Positions 16,977 through 26,590 of a stretch of 64,000 nt of DNA are shown piece by piece. Origin of the DNA: CAWDLX01 sp963753485 (lineage in GTDB: Bacteria > Actinomycetota > Actinomycetes > Mycobacteriales > Micromonosporaceae); contig CAVWCL010000008.1 of assembly GCA_963753485.1 (NCBI GenBank), forward strand, positions 310,001 through 374,000. Reading direction: 5' to 3'. Position numbers and translations under genes: made by a program. Positions within the stretch are counted from its first letter, which is position 1. Every line of letters begins with the position of its first letter. The notes below the pieces were generated by a model, which worked only from the letters and a program-made list of their open reading frames with translations, was not told the DNA's origin and made no database searches.

Positions 16977-17114
16977 TCAGGCCGACAGGCGGCTGCGTCC
17001 CTTGGCGCGACGCGAGGAGATCACTGCCCGCCCGGCGCGGGTGCGCATCCGGATGCGGAAGCCGTGCGTCTTCGCACGCCGGCGGTTGTTCGGCTGAAAG
17101 GTGCGCTTGCTCAC
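16977..17114 (-). CDS. rpmH: 50S ribosomal protein L34
   Basis: The 45-residue product (SKRTFQPNNRRRAKTHGFR onward) matches L34 over its full length. GTG 17114 is preceded by GGAAGG. The gene is divergent from dnaA, as in most bacteria, and heads the rpmH-rnpA-yidD-yidC operon. Confidence 0.97.
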   Translation of the reverse strand: MSKRTFQPNNRRRAKTHGFRIRMRTRAGRAVISSRRAKGRSRLSA

Positions 17115-17577
17115 GTGACGAAACCTTCCATGCGGTACCTGCGAGAAGCCGTGCCTCCAGGCACGCGCGAAACAGCCGCCCAGCCACGGGTGGTTGGTCA
17201 AGAGTACCCGTTGGCGCCCCCACCCGGCAAAAGGGTCCCGCCCTGAGCAGCGCAGCTAGATCTGCCGCGATCGGCTGACCGTCCGGCGGTTGAGTCGGTA
17301 CGCCCATCGCTGTTACCGTGCGCGGTTGCGGACTCTGATCGGCGAGAGGTATTTGTCCATAAATGGGGCAATACTCTATCTGCCGCTCACTCGTTCGCCA
17401 CGGTGAGAACCACCACAATGACCGCCAGACGGTGCCCCTCGCGCGCATGCGGTTCGGCGGATACACAGGTGTGGATAACCTGTGGACGGTGCGTGGCCCG
17501 CCGGGGGGACACGGCCCCGACCGGCTCGGGGGACGGGCGGTAGCGGGCGGCGAGGCAACAGGGGTGGGACGACGGCG
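17115..17577. promoter_or_regulatory. rpmH-dnaA divergent region with DnaA boxes
   Basis: This 463-bp gap carries a perfect DnaA box TGTGGATAA at 17470-17478 and a partial one, TGTGGACGG, at 17481-17489. They are framed by the inverted repeat CACAGGT (17464-17470) and ACCTGTG (17478-17484). TTGTCCATA at 17353-17361 is a one-mismatch box. The cluster lies about 100 bp upstream of the dnaA start, consistent with autoregulation. No gene is seen. Confidence 0.7.
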
Positions 17578-19167
17578 GTGACAGAGACGGTGGACTATGC
17601 CGCATTGTGGAGCGCCGCGACAGGTGATCTCAATGATGAGATCGTCTCGCCGCAGCGGCGGGCCCACCTCCGGCTGACCGTCCTGCGTGGCATTTTCGAA
17701 GACACCGCTCTGCTCGCGGTCCCCGACGCCTTCACCCGCGACGTCATCGAGTCGCAGCTCCGCCCGATCATCACCGAGGCCCTCACCCGCCACCTGGGCC
17801 GGCCGATCCAGGTCGCCGTCACCGTCCGTTCGCCGCACGACGGTACCCGCAACGCGCTGACCGATCCGACCGTCGCGGTCGGGGTGGTCCCGGCGCCCAA
17901 GATCCCGCTCGCTGGGAGCACCGTCTCGGGTGACGCCGGGTCCGCGGGAGCCAAGAGCGCACCGCATGTCCCGGCCAGCCGATCGCCCCAGCTCGACGGC
18001 GCTCACCCGGGTTCCGGCCAGCCGCCGCCACCCGGGCTTTCGGAGAGTGGACCCGGTCGGCTGACCGCGGACGGCCCGCACCGACCCGGCGCCGCCGCGA
18101 AACACGCCGCCCAACGCGGCGAGCGCCGCGCCAGCGACGGCAACCGGCTCAACCCCAAGTACACGTTCGAGACCTTCGTCATCGGCTCGTCCAACCGGTT
18201 CGCACACGCGGCCGCGGTCGCGGTCTCCGAGTCACCGGCGATGGCGTACAACCCGCTGTTCATCTACGGCGGCTCGGGACTGGGCAAGACTCACCTGCTG
18301 CACGCGATCGGCCACTACGCGACCACCCTGGAGCCGGTCAAGTCCGTGCGCTACGTGTCCACCGAGGAGTTCACCAACGACTTCATCAACAGCCTGCGCG
18401 ACGACAAGACCAGCGCGTTCCAGCGCCGCTACCGGGACGTGGACATCCTGCTCATCGACGACATCCAGTTCCTGGAGAACCGCGAGCGCACCCAGGAGGA
18501 GTTCTTCCATACGTTCAACACGCTGCACAACGCCAACAAGCAGATCGTGATCACCTCGGACCGCTCGCCCAAGCAGCTCTCGACGCTGGAAGACCGGTTG
18601 CGCACCCGCTTCGAGTGGGGTCTGCTCGCCGACATCCAGCCGCCGGACATGGAGACCCGCATCGCCATCCTCCAGAAGAAGGCCGCGTCCGAGCGCCTGC
18701 TCGCGCCCTCCGATGTCCTGGAGTTCATCGCGAGCCGGATCACCAACTCGATCCGGGAACTCGAGGGCGCGCTGATCCGGGTCACCGCGTACGCCAGCCT
18801 GAACCGGGCCATGGTCGACCTGGCCCTGGCCGAGGACGTCCTGCGGGACTTCATCCCGGACGGATCCGGCCCGGAGCTCACGGCCGACCAGATCATGGAT
18901 GCCACCTCGGAGTACTTCGGGCTGACCGTCGACGACCTCACCGGCCAGTCGCGCTCCCGGGTGCTGGTCAACGCCCGGCAGGTGGCGATGTACCTCTGCC
19001 GGGAGCTGACCGACCTTTCGCTGCCCCGCATCGGTCAGGCTTTCGGTGGCCGCGACCACACCACGGTCATGCACGCCGATCGCAAGATCCGCCAACAGAT
19101 GGCCGAACGCCGCTCGCTCTACAACCAGATCGCCGAGCTGACCAACCGGATCAAGCAGGGATCATGA
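17578..19167 (+). CDS. dnaA: Chromosomal replication initiator DnaA
   Basis: The 529-residue AAA+ protein opens oriC. Domain I is at about 1-95, a Pro/Gly/Ala-rich domain II runs to about 180, domain III has Walker A GGSGLGKTHLLHA near residue 232 and Walker B ILLIDDIQFLE, and domain IV ends with the DNA-binding signature GGRDHTTVMHADRKIR. GTG 17578 (product VTETVDYAALWS) is chosen because upstream frame residues are unlike DnaA. DnaA boxes lie on both sides of the gene. Confidence 0.98.
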   Translation: MTETVDYAALWSAATGDLNDEIVSPQRRAHLRLTVLRGIFEDTALLAVPDAFTRDVIESQLRPIITEALTRHLGRPIQVAVTVRSPHDGTRNALTDPTVAVGVVPAPKIPLAGSTVSGDAGSAGAKSAPHVPASRSPQLDGAHPGSGQPPPPGLSESGPGRLTADGPHRPGAAAKHAAQRGERRASDGNRLNPKYTFETFVIGSSNRFAHAAAVAVSESPAMAYNPLFIYGGSGLGKTHLLHAIGHYATTLEPVKSVRYVSTEEFTNDFINSLRDDKTSAFQRRYRDVDILLIDDIQFLENRERTQEEFFHTFNTLHNANKQIVITSDRSPKQLSTLEDRLRTRFEWGLLADIQPPDMETRIAILQKKAASERLLAPSDVLEFIASRITNSIRELEGALIRVTAYASLNRAMVDLALAEDVLRDFIPDGSGPELTADQIMDATSEYFGLTVDDLTGQSRSRVLVNARQVAMYLCRELTDLSLPRIGQAFGGRDHTTVMHADRKIRQQMAERRSLYNQIAELTNRIKQGS

Positions 19168-19645
19168 TTCACGTTTCCGGGCTCATCGCGCGCTGTCCAC
19201 AGGATGTGGACAACTCCTGTGGGCAAAGCTGTGGACCTGCTCGCTCGGTAGTCGACACATCGACGAACGGTGCCGGCGCCCGACCCGGAAATGCCGCCCG
19301 ACCGACCAGACGGCTGGGGAGGAGTCACAGGAAAACCTGTGGATACCGCAGTGGATGGTGCCGGGAATCGTCGGCCGGTGGCCCTACTGTGGATGAACGG
19401 CCGAGTTGCGCCACTGGTTGTACACACCTCGTCCACCCCGCCCGGACACCACTGAGCAGCGTCGACGCCGGTTATCCCCAGCATCCACACCACCGACGAA
19501 GACGACGACTTATCTCTCTAGAACAAAAGCAACCCCCATCGCACATGTGGGCCCGAGATCGCCTGCACCGAGATACCAGCTACCCCGGGGTCGCGCCGGT
19601 CACACCTCGCAGGACAGAATCAGACGTTCCCGCAGGAGGCATCGC
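19168..19645. other. oriC: Chromosomal replication origin oriC
   Basis: The 478-bp dnaA-dnaN gap holds many DnaA-box-like 9-mers in both orientations: CTGTCCACA 19193, TGTGGACAA 19205 (perfect), TGTGGGCAA 19218, TGTGGACCT 19229, TGTGGATAC 19338, TGTGGATGA 19388, TTGTACACA 19417 and TTATCCCCA 19472. A relatively AT-rich run at about 19509-19533 near the dnaN side could be the unwinding element. Cluster density and location identify the origin. Confidence 0.92.
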
Positions 19646-20776
19646 ATGAAATTTCGGGTAGAGCGTGACGCACTCGCCGACGCCGTCGCCTGGACGGCCA
19701 AGAGTCTGCCCACCCGCCCATCGGTACCGGTGCTCGCCGGCGTGTTGATGCGGGCGACCGAGGGCCAGCTCACCGTGAGTGGGTTCGACTACGAGGTGTC
19801 CAGCCAGGTCACGGTCGGCGTCCACGCGGACTCCGACGGCGCCGCGCTGGTCTCCGGGCGACTGCTCGCCGAGATCACGAAGGCGTTGCCGCCCAAGCCG
19901 GTCGAGGTCGCCGCGGTCGGCACCCACCTCGAGGTGGTCTGCGGGAGTGCCCGGTTCACGCTGCCGACCATGCCGGTCGAGGACTACCCGACGCTGCCGG
20001 CGTTACCGGAATCGGCGGGGCTGGTGGACGCGGCCACCTTCGCGCACGCGGTCGCCCAGGTCGCGATCGCGGCGGGACGTGACGACACCATCCCGATGCT
20101 CACCGGCGTGCGCATGGAGCTGGACGGCTCGACCCTTTCGCTGTTGGCCACCGACCGCTACCGGGCGGCGGTGCGGGAGTTGTCGTGGCGCCCCGACGAC
20201 GACGGGATCAACCTGCAAGCGCTGGTGCCGGCCCGGACTCTGGCCGATACGGCCAAGACGCTGGGTCCGTTGGGTGGCGACGTGACCGTGGCGCTCTCCC
20301 GCGGTGGCCTGGGTGAAGGGATGATCGGGTTTGCCGGCGGACCCCGGCACACCACGAGCCGGCTGCTCGATCCGGACTTCCCGAAGATCCGCTCGCTCTT
20401 CCCCGACCAGCACAGCGCCCGGGCGACGCTCAGCGTCGCGGCCCTGACCGAGGTGGTCAAGCGGGTCGCCCTGGTGGCCGACCGGACCACGCCGGTGCGG
20501 TTGAGCTTCGCCGAGGGCGAAGTGGTCGTGGAGGCGGGTAGCAGCGAGGACGCCCGCGCCAGCGAGGCGATGGAGGGCGAGTTCGCCGGCGAGGCCCTTA
20601 CCGTGGCGTTCAACCCGGGCTACCTGCTCGACGGCTTGTCGGTACTGGATGCGCCGACCGTGCTGATCTCGTTCACCACCGCCATGAAGCCCGCCGTCAT
20701 CAGCCCGGCCGGCGACGACGGCACGCCCATCCCGGGATACCGGTATCTGATCATGCCCATGCGCGTGGGCGGCTGA
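19646..20776 (+). CDS. dnaN: DNA polymerase III beta subunit (sliding clamp)
   Basis: The 376-residue protein begins MKFRVERDALADAVAWTAK and forms the ring that tethers polymerase III to DNA. Three repeated clamp domains fit the length; the C-terminus PGYRYLIMPMRV is characteristic. ATG 19646 follows CAGGAGG at 19633-19639. Confidence 0.97.
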   Translation: MKFRVERDALADAVAWTAKSLPTRPSVPVLAGVLMRATEGQLTVSGFDYEVSSQVTVGVHADSDGAALVSGRLLAEITKALPPKPVEVAAVGTHLEVVCGSARFTLPTMPVEDYPTLPALPESAGLVDAATFAHAVAQVAIAAGRDDTIPMLTGVRMELDGSTLSLLATDRYRAAVRELSWRPDDDGINLQALVPARTLADTAKTLGPLGGDVTVALSRGGLGEGMIGFAGGPRHTTSRLLDPDFPKIRSLFPDQHSARATLSVAALTEVVKRVALVADRTTPVRLSFAEGEVVVEAGSSEDARASEAMEGEFAGEALTVAFNPGYLLDGLSVLDAPTVLISFTTAMKPAVISPAGDDGTPIPGYRYLIMPMRVGG

Positions 20777-20805
20777 CCCGGTAACGTCCCGAGGCGGGAG
20801 GGGTC

Positions 20806-21681
20806 ATGCAGCTTGGTCTGGTGGGCCTTGGCCGGATGGGCGCCAACATGGCCGCCCGCTTGCGCGCGGCCGGGCACGAGGTGGTCGGCTTCGACCACAG
20901 TCCGCAGGTCTCCAACGTGGGGAGCCTCGCCGAGCTGGTGAGCGCGCTCCAGCCCGCCCGCGCGGTGTGGCTGATGGTGCCGGCCGAGGTGACCGCAGAG
21001 ACGATCGAAGCGCTGGCCGACCTGCTCGGCGAGGGCGACCTCGTGCTCGACGGCGGCAACAGCCACTTCTCCGACGACGCGCCGCGGGCGGCTGGGCTCG
21101 CGACCCGCGGCATCGGCTACCTCGACGTTGGCGTCTCCGGTGGCGTATGGGGACGGGAGAACGGTTACGGACTCATGGTCGGTGGCGCGCCCGAGCACGT
21201 GGCTCGCCTGATGCCGATCTTCGATGCCCTTCGCCCGGCCGGCGACTACGGCTTCGCGCATGCCGGCGGCGTCGGTGCCGGGCACTACGCGAAGATGGTG
21301 CACAACGGCATCGAGTACGGCCTGATGCACGCCTACGCCGAGGGGTACGAGCTGTTGCGCGCGGCCGGCGACGTGGTCACCGACGTGCCCGGCGTCATCA
21401 AGTCGTGGCGGGCGGGTACGGTGGTCCGCTCCTGGCTGCTCGACCTGTTCGACCGGGCGCTCGACGAGGATCCCGGTCTAGCCGGACTGCGCGGCTACGC
21501 CGACGACACCGGTGAGGGCCGGTGGACCGTGCAGGAGGCGATCCGGCGCGGCGTCCCGCTCAATGTCATCACGGCCGCCCTTTACGCCCGGTTCGCCTCG
21601 CGCCAGGAGGACTCGCCGGCGATGAAAGCGATCGCCGCCCTGCGCAACCAGTTCGGTGGCCACGCGGTCAAGAAGGACTGA
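20806..21681 (+). CDS. gnd: 6-phosphogluconate dehydrogenase, decarboxylating (short form)
   Basis: The 291-residue enzyme oxidises 6-phosphogluconate to ribulose 5-phosphate. It has the dinucleotide motif GLVGLGRMGANMA, the substrate loop LDGGNSHFSDD and the catalytic lysine in HYAKMVHNGIEYGLM. The length matches the 290-300-residue GndA class rather than the 470-residue form. It lies 29 bp after dnaN and 2 bp before recF, the usual actinobacterial order. Confidence 0.93.
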   Translation: MQLGLVGLGRMGANMAARLRAAGHEVVGFDHSPQVSNVGSLAELVSALQPARAVWLMVPAEVTAETIEALADLLGEGDLVLDGGNSHFSDDAPRAAGLATRGIGYLDVGVSGGVWGRENGYGLMVGGAPEHVARLMPIFDALRPAGDYGFAHAGGVGAGHYAKMVHNGIEYGLMHAYAEGYELLRAAGDVVTDVPGVIKSWRAGTVVRSWLLDLFDRALDEDPGLAGLRGYADDTGEGRWTVQEAIRRGVPLNVITAALYARFASRQEDSPAMKAIAALRNQFGGHAVKKD

Positions 21682-21683
21682 GC

Positions 21684-22820
21684 GTGTACGTGCGGTGGGT
21701 CGAGCTGACCGACTTCCGCTCGTACGCCCACGCGGAGGTGGCATTCGAGCCCGGGCCGAGCGTGCTCGTGGGACCCAACGGGTATGGCAAGACCAACCTG
21801 GTGGAGGCACTGGGGTACGTGGCGACGCTGAGCAGTCACCGGGTCGCCGCCGATCAGCCGTTGGTACGGGCTGGAGCCGAGCGCGCCATTGTGCGCTGCG
21901 CCGTGGTGCACGACGAACGCGAGCTGCTGGTCGAGCTGGAGATCGTGCCCGGCCGGGCGAACCGGGCCCGGCTGGGCCGTTCGCCACTGAGCCGGGCGCG
22001 CGACGTCATCGGTGCGCTGCGGTTGGTGTTGTTCGCCCCGGAGGACCTGTCCCTGGTCCGCGGCGATCCCAGCGAGCGCCGGCGCTACCTGGATGACCTG
22101 CTGGTGGCGCGGCAGCCCCGGTTCGCCGGCGTACGGGCCGACTACGAACGGGTACTCAAACAGCGAAACGCTCTGCTGCGTACCGCGTTCCTGGCCCGCA
22201 AGGTGGCCGGGCGGGCCGGCGATCTGTCCACCTTGGACGTCTGGGACGCGCACCTGGCCACGCTCGGCGCGCAGCTGATCGCCGGCCGGTTGGAGCTGTG
22301 TGCCGCGGTGGCCACGCATGTGGCCAAGGCCTACGACGCGGTGAGCGCCGGCCGGGGTGAGGCCCGGTTGACCTACGAGGCCCGGTCGTGGTGCCCGGAC
22401 CCGGCGCCGGAGCTCGACCGCACAGGCATCGAGGAGCACCTGCTCGCGGCCCTGGGCACAGCGCGCAGTTCCGAAGTGGAGCGTGGCGTCACCCTGGTCG
22501 GCCCCCATCGAGACGATGTGACGCTCACGCTGGGGGAGCTGCCGGCGAAGGGCTACGCCAGCCACGGGGAGTGCTGGTCGTTTGCGCTCGCCCTGCGCCT
22601 GGCCGCGTTCGAGCTCCTCCGGGCCGAGGGCATCGAGCCGGTGCTGGTTCTCGACGATGTCTTCGCCGAGCTCGACGTCGGTCGGCGCGGGCGGCTGGCC
22701 GACATGGTCGGCCCGGCCAGCCAGGTGCTGGTGACCTGTGCCGTCGAGGACGACGTACCCATATCGCTGTCCGGACCCCGGTACACGGTCGCCGACGGCG
22801 CGGTGCACCGTGGCGGCTGA
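21684..22820 (+). CDS. recF: DNA replication and repair protein RecF
   Basis: The 378-residue SMC-like ATPase helps load RecA at gaps. Walker A is GPNGYGKTNLVEAL; the ABC-type signature region and Walker B VLVLDDVFAELD are near the C-terminus. GTG 21684 (VYVRWVELTDFRSY) is two bases after the gnd stop. The end overlaps dciA by 11 bp. Confidence 0.95.
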   Translation: MYVRWVELTDFRSYAHAEVAFEPGPSVLVGPNGYGKTNLVEALGYVATLSSHRVAADQPLVRAGAERAIVRCAVVHDERELLVELEIVPGRANRARLGRSPLSRARDVIGALRLVLFAPEDLSLVRGDPSERRRYLDDLLVARQPRFAGVRADYERVLKQRNALLRTAFLARKVAGRAGDLSTLDVWDAHLATLGAQLIAGRLELCAAVATHVAKAYDAVSAGRGEARLTYEARSWCPDPAPELDRTGIEEHLLAALGTARSSEVERGVTLVGPHRDDVTLTLGELPAKGYASHGECWSFALALRLAAFELLRAEGIEPVLVLDDVFAELDVGRRGRLADMVGPASQVLVTCAVEDDVPISLSGPRYTVADGAVHRGG

Positions 22821-23436
22821 CCAGCCGGCCGCGCGGGGCCGGCCAGTACGGGCGTCGACACCAACTGCGCCCCCAGACCCGGTGACCCCAGACCCCGCGA
22901 CCACGGGTCCGAGCGCAGGGGAGCAATCAGGTGATGGCGGATCGGACGGGCCGGACCTGGCCCGGGCGGTGCTGGACGCGGCCCGGGCGAAGCGGGAGCA
23001 GTCGCCCACCCGCCGCCGGTCGGCGATCGGTCGGGGCGCCGGTCGTCGCCTTCGCGGCTACTCCGGTCCCGGACCGGACCCGCGCGATCCCCAGCCGGTC
23101 GGCGCGGTGCTGGCCAAGCTCACGCGCTCCCGGGGGTGGGACAAGCCGGCCGCCCAGGCCCGGATCTTCGACATGTGGTCGTCGGTGGTCGGCCCCGACC
23201 TCGCCGACCATTGCCGTCCGGTGCGGCTGAGCGAGGCGGAGCTGACGGTGGAGGCCGACTCGACCGCGTGGGCCACCCAGATCCGGTTGCTGACGAGCCG
23301 GCTGCTCGGGCGCATCGCCCGTGAGGTCGGCCCGGGCGTGGTCACGAAGCTCAACGTGCACGGGCCGCTGGCGCCGACGTGGGTGAAGGGTCCCAAGCGG
23401 GTGCGCGGTCGGGGACCCCGCGACACGTACGGCTGA
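22810..23436 (+). CDS. dciA: DciA-like (DUF721) helicase-loading factor
   Basis: The 208-residue product has a disordered Pro/Ala-rich N-terminus (about 60 residues) and a C-terminal DUF721 domain: WDKPAAQARIFDMWSSVVG, then LTVEADSTAWATQIRLL and VVTKLNVHGP. DciA proteins interact with and load the replicative helicase. GTG 22810 lies within the last codons of recF. The gene is between recF and gyrB, as in other actinobacteria. Confidence 0.85.
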   Translation: MAADQPAARGRPVRASTPTAPPDPVTPDPATTGPSAGEQSGDGGSDGPDLARAVLDAARAKREQSPTRRRSAIGRGAGRRLRGYSGPGPDPRDPQPVGAVLAKLTRSRGWDKPAAQARIFDMWSSVVGPDLADHCRPVRLSEAELTVEADSTAWATQIRLLTSRLLGRIAREVGPGVVTKLNVHGPLAPTWVKGPKRVRGRGPRDTYG

Positions 23437-23490
23437 CTGCGCGGCCTCCGCGGCCGCGATGGGGCCAAGGGCGCGGGGCTGAGGGCCGGC

Positions 23491-24048
23491 CTAGAAGTCG
23501 GCGTAGACGGCGAAGCTGCGGTCGGTGCAGCGCCGGTAGAAGTGCGCCAGCACGTCGAGCTCGAGCAGCGAGAAGTTCCACTGCGGGACGGTGCCGTGCT
23601 CATCGCGCAGGGCGTCCAGCCGGGAGTCGAGCCAGCGCAGCTGCCGGTCGGCGAGCCTCGCCTCGGCCAGCGTCGTGCGCAGCACGGCGGCGATGCTCTC
23701 GAAGGTGACCGTGTCGCCGTGGTCCCGGTGTCCGTTGACGAACTTCTCCAGCCCGCCGGCGATCCAGGCGCAGCCGTCGGGGTCGATCACGGGATCCTCG
23801 TCCTCGGCGGCGGCGTCGGTGGCGAAGAGGACCCCCTCCAGACCCAGCAGCAGGTCGACCAGCTCGGTGTAGGCGGTCGCCCGTACCGTGGCGGTCTTGG
23901 CGATATGGCTCGCGAGCGCGGCCGCGGGGCCGGCGCTGGGCGGCGCGGCCGCGGCGAACTCGGCGAAGTCGATGAACTCATCCGGCGCGACCGGCTCGTA
24001 GAAACGCCCGGTTCTGGGCCACTGGACGGCCACGTTGTCCAGTCCCAT
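23491..24048 (-). CDS. Conserved hypothetical protein, antisense between dciA and gyrB
   Basis: I do not recognise this 185-residue protein. ATG 24048 is preceded by a strong GAGGAGGAGG site, which argues that it is real. It is acidic and mostly alpha-helical in appearance, with no membrane segment or signal peptide. It is the only gene against the direction of the dnaA-gyrA run and converges on dciA. Confidence 0.6.
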   Translation of the reverse strand: MGLDNVAVQWPRTGRFYEPVAPDEFIDFAEFAAAAPPSAGPAAALASHIAKTATVRATAYTELVDLLLGLEGVLFATDAAAEDEDPVIDPDGCAWIAGGLEKFVNGHRDHGDTVTFESIAAVLRTTLAEARLADRQLRWLDSRLDALRDEHGTVPQWNFSLLELDVLAHFYRRCTDRSFAVYADF

Positions 24049-24398
24049 CGCCGCCTCCTCCTCTTGCCCCGCGAGAGCGACCGGCCCAGACGCTGGCCTC
24101 GCGGAGGGCCACCGGCACGCGACGTGCGGCGCCAGACCCCGTCAACGTGGCGCTGGTCGTACGGCAGCGGGAAACCATACGTCACGGTGCCCGCCCGGCG
24201 CGACCCCCGAACCGGCAGGCTTTGTCCATGCGCTCGGGCCGGCCCCGGGGCAGCTCTGGCGCGGTGATTCGGGCATGGAGTCCGAACCCGCTCCGCACGA
24301 CCAGGCGGGCCGCAATGTGGCTCGTACGTGGAGGGGGTTGAATGCGGCGCTGTTCGTCGGGCTGTGAGGATTTCAGACGGGCCATCGGGGCGTCGTAG

Positions 24399-24426
24399 TT
24401 GTCATGTGGCCCCTTCCCGATAGGAT
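24399..24426 (+). promoter_or_regulatory. Candidate gyrB promoter
   Basis: TTGTCA at 24399-24404 and TAGGAT at 24421-24426 with a 16-bp spacer resemble a housekeeping promoter, about 155 bp before gyrB. The whole gap 24049-24582 has no gene; upstream of the promoter I see nothing else clear. Confidence 0.4.
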
Positions 24427-24582
24427 GGACGCGACTGACTTCCGTGAGCCCTGCGATCGGAACAACCGGAGACTCTGCCGCCAACTGCGCCCGGGCAACG
24501 CCTCACCAGGAGGCGTCCGGCCGAGGCGTCCTACCCCTGCTGGGCACGATTCGTGTGGCCCGTGCGGAGAAAGTGATCACGC

Positions 24583-26526
24583 GTGGCAACGCCGAAGAAG
24601 GATGAGTACACGGCGGCCTCCCTCACCGCGCTCGAGGGTCTCGAGGCGGTCCGCAAGCGCCCCGGCATGTACATCGGCTCGACCGGTGAGCGCGGGCTGC
24701 ACCACCTGGTCTGGGAGCTGATCGACAACGCGGTCGACGAGGCCTTGGCCGGGTACTGCGACACGGTCGTGGTCACCCTGCTCGCCGACGGCGGGGTCCG
24801 GGTCGTGGACAACGGGCGGGGCATTCCCGTGGACATCCACCCGAAGCTCAAGAAGTCGGGCATCGAGGTGGCGCTGACCATGCTCCACGCGGGCGGCAAG
24901 TTCGGCGGCAAGGCGTACGTGGTCTCGGGCGGCCTGCACGGCGTCGGGGTCTCCGTGGTCAACGCGCTCTCGGTCCGGATGGAGGTCGAGGTCTACAAGG
25001 ACGGCCACGTCTGGCGCCAGGAGTACCACAACGCGCGCCCGGGGCCGCTGGTCAAGGGCGAGACCACCCGCCGCACCGGCTCCAGCGTGGCGTTCTGGCC
25101 CGACCCGAGCGTCTTCGAGACGGTCGACTTCACCTTCGAGACCATCTACCGCCGGCTGCAGGAGACAGCCTTCCTCAACCGCGGTCTCACCATCATCCTG
25201 CGCGACCAGCGCCCGGACGCGGCGGCCGAGGACCGCACCGAGGTGACCTTCTGCTACAAGGGCGGCATCGCCGACTTTGTGCGGCATCTCAACCAGACCA
25301 AGACGCCGATCCACCGCACCGTGATCGAGTTCGGGGCCGATGCCGAGGGCATGGCGGTGGAGATCGCCATGCAGTGGAACGAGTCGTACGGCGAGAGCGT
25401 CTACACCTTCGCCAACACGATCAACACCCACGAGGGCGGCACCCACGAGGAGGGCTTCCGGGCCGCGCTCACCGGGGTCGTGAACAAGTACGGCGTGGAC
25501 AAGAAGTACCTCAAGGCCGACGAGAAGCTCACCGGCGAGGATATTCGGGAGGGGCTCGCCGCGATCGTGTCGGTCAAGATGGCCAACCCGCAGTTCGAGG
25601 GTCAGACCAAGACCAAGCTCGGCAACACCGAGATGAAGAGCTTCGTGTTGAAGGTCTGCAACGAGTGGCTGGTCGACTGGTTCGAGCGCAACCCGGGCGA
25701 GGCGAAGACGATCATCACAAAGGCGAACGCAGCCGCCCGGGCCCGGCTGGCAGCCGCGCAGGCCCGCCGGCTGGCGCGGCGCAAGTCGCTGCTGGAGTCC
25801 GGGTCGATGCCGGGCAAGCTGTCCGACTGCCAGTCCACCGATCCCCGCGTCTCCGAGCTGTTCATCGTCGAAGGCGACTCGGCCGGCGGTTCGGCCAAGC
25901 AGGGGCGCGATCCCCGGGTCCAGGCGATCCTGCCCATCCGCGGGAAGATCCTCAACGTGGAGAAGGCCCGGATCGACCGGGTGTTGAAGAACACCGAGGT
26001 GCAGTCGCTCATCACCGCGCTGGGCACGGGCATCCACGAGGAGTTCGACCTGGAGAAGCTGCGCTATCACAAGACCGTTCTGATGGCCGACGCCGACGTG
26101 GACGGCCAGCACATTCAGACGTTGTTGCTCACGCTGCTCTTCCGGTTCATGCGGCCGCTGGTCGAGCTGGGCCACGTCTACCTGGCGGCACCGCCGCTAT
26201 ACAAGATCAAGTGGAACAAGAAGGGCGACGACGCCCAGTACGCATACTCCGACCGGGAGCGCGACGGCCTGCTCGCGCTGCGGCAGGAGAAGCGCCCCAA
26301 CGCCAAGCCGGACGACATCCAGCGGTTCAAGGGCCTGGGCGAGATGAACTACCCGGAGCTGTGGGAGACCACGATGAATCCGGCGACCCGGACCCTGCGA
26401 CAGGTGACGTTGGACGACGCGGCCACCGCCGACGAGCTCTTCAGCGTGCTGATGGGTGAGGACGTCGAGGCCCGCCGGTCGTTCATCCAGCGTAATGCGA
26501 AGGATGTTCGGTTCCTTGATATTTAG
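24583..26526 (+). CDS. gyrB: DNA gyrase subunit B
   Basis: The 647-residue ATPase subunit of gyrase has the GHKL site (WELIDNAVDEALAG, VVDNGRGIPVD, GGLHGVGVSVVNALS), a transducer region, and the TOPRIM metal site (FIVEGDSAGGSAKQGRD, then ADADVDGQH). It powers introduction of negative supercoils. GTG 24583 gives MATPKKDEYTAASL. Separated from gyrA by 116 bp containing DnaA boxes. Confidence 0.98.
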   Translation: MATPKKDEYTAASLTALEGLEAVRKRPGMYIGSTGERGLHHLVWELIDNAVDEALAGYCDTVVVTLLADGGVRVVDNGRGIPVDIHPKLKKSGIEVALTMLHAGGKFGGKAYVVSGGLHGVGVSVVNALSVRMEVEVYKDGHVWRQEYHNARPGPLVKGETTRRTGSSVAFWPDPSVFETVDFTFETIYRRLQETAFLNRGLTIILRDQRPDAAAEDRTEVTFCYKGGIADFVRHLNQTKTPIHRTVIEFGADAEGMAVEIAMQWNESYGESVYTFANTINTHEGGTHEEGFRAALTGVVNKYGVDKKYLKADEKLTGEDIREGLAAIVSVKMANPQFEGQTKTKLGNTEMKSFVLKVCNEWLVDWFERNPGEAKTIITKANAAARARLAAAQARRLARRKSLLESGSMPGKLSDCQSTDPRVSELFIVEGDSAGGSAKQGRDPRVQAILPIRGKILNVEKARIDRVLKNTEVQSLITALGTGIHEEFDLEKLRYHKTVLMADADVDGQHIQTLLLTLLFRFMRPLVELGHVYLAAPPLYKIKWNKKGDDAQYAYSDRERDGLLALRQEKRPNAKPDDIQRFKGLGEMNYPELWETTMNPATRTLRQVTLDDAATADELFSVLMGEDVEARRSFIQRNAKDVRFLDI

Positions 26527-26560
26527 CGGCTTTGGTGGATGGGTGAGCACTGACGCTGCG

Positions 26561-26590
26561 TTATCCACATTGTCCACAGACTTATCCACA
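26561..26590 (+). promoter_or_regulatory. Three perfect DnaA boxes between gyrB and gyrA
   Basis: TTATCCACA (26561-26569), TTGTCCACA (26570-26578) and TTATCCACA (26582-26590) lie in the same orientation, the first two directly abutting and the third after three bases. They occupy 30 of the 116 bp between gyrB and gyrA and end 52 bp before the gyrA start. Confidence 0.9.

Noticed and set aside
17106..17121. CACGTG palindrome near the rpmH start as a parS site
   Set aside because: Only the central six bases match; flanks differ from GTTTC/GAAAC.
16990..18207. Upstream extension of the rnpA frame through rpmH and into dnaA
   Set aside because: It overlaps two certain genes on both strands; RnpA has its normal length from GTG 16971.
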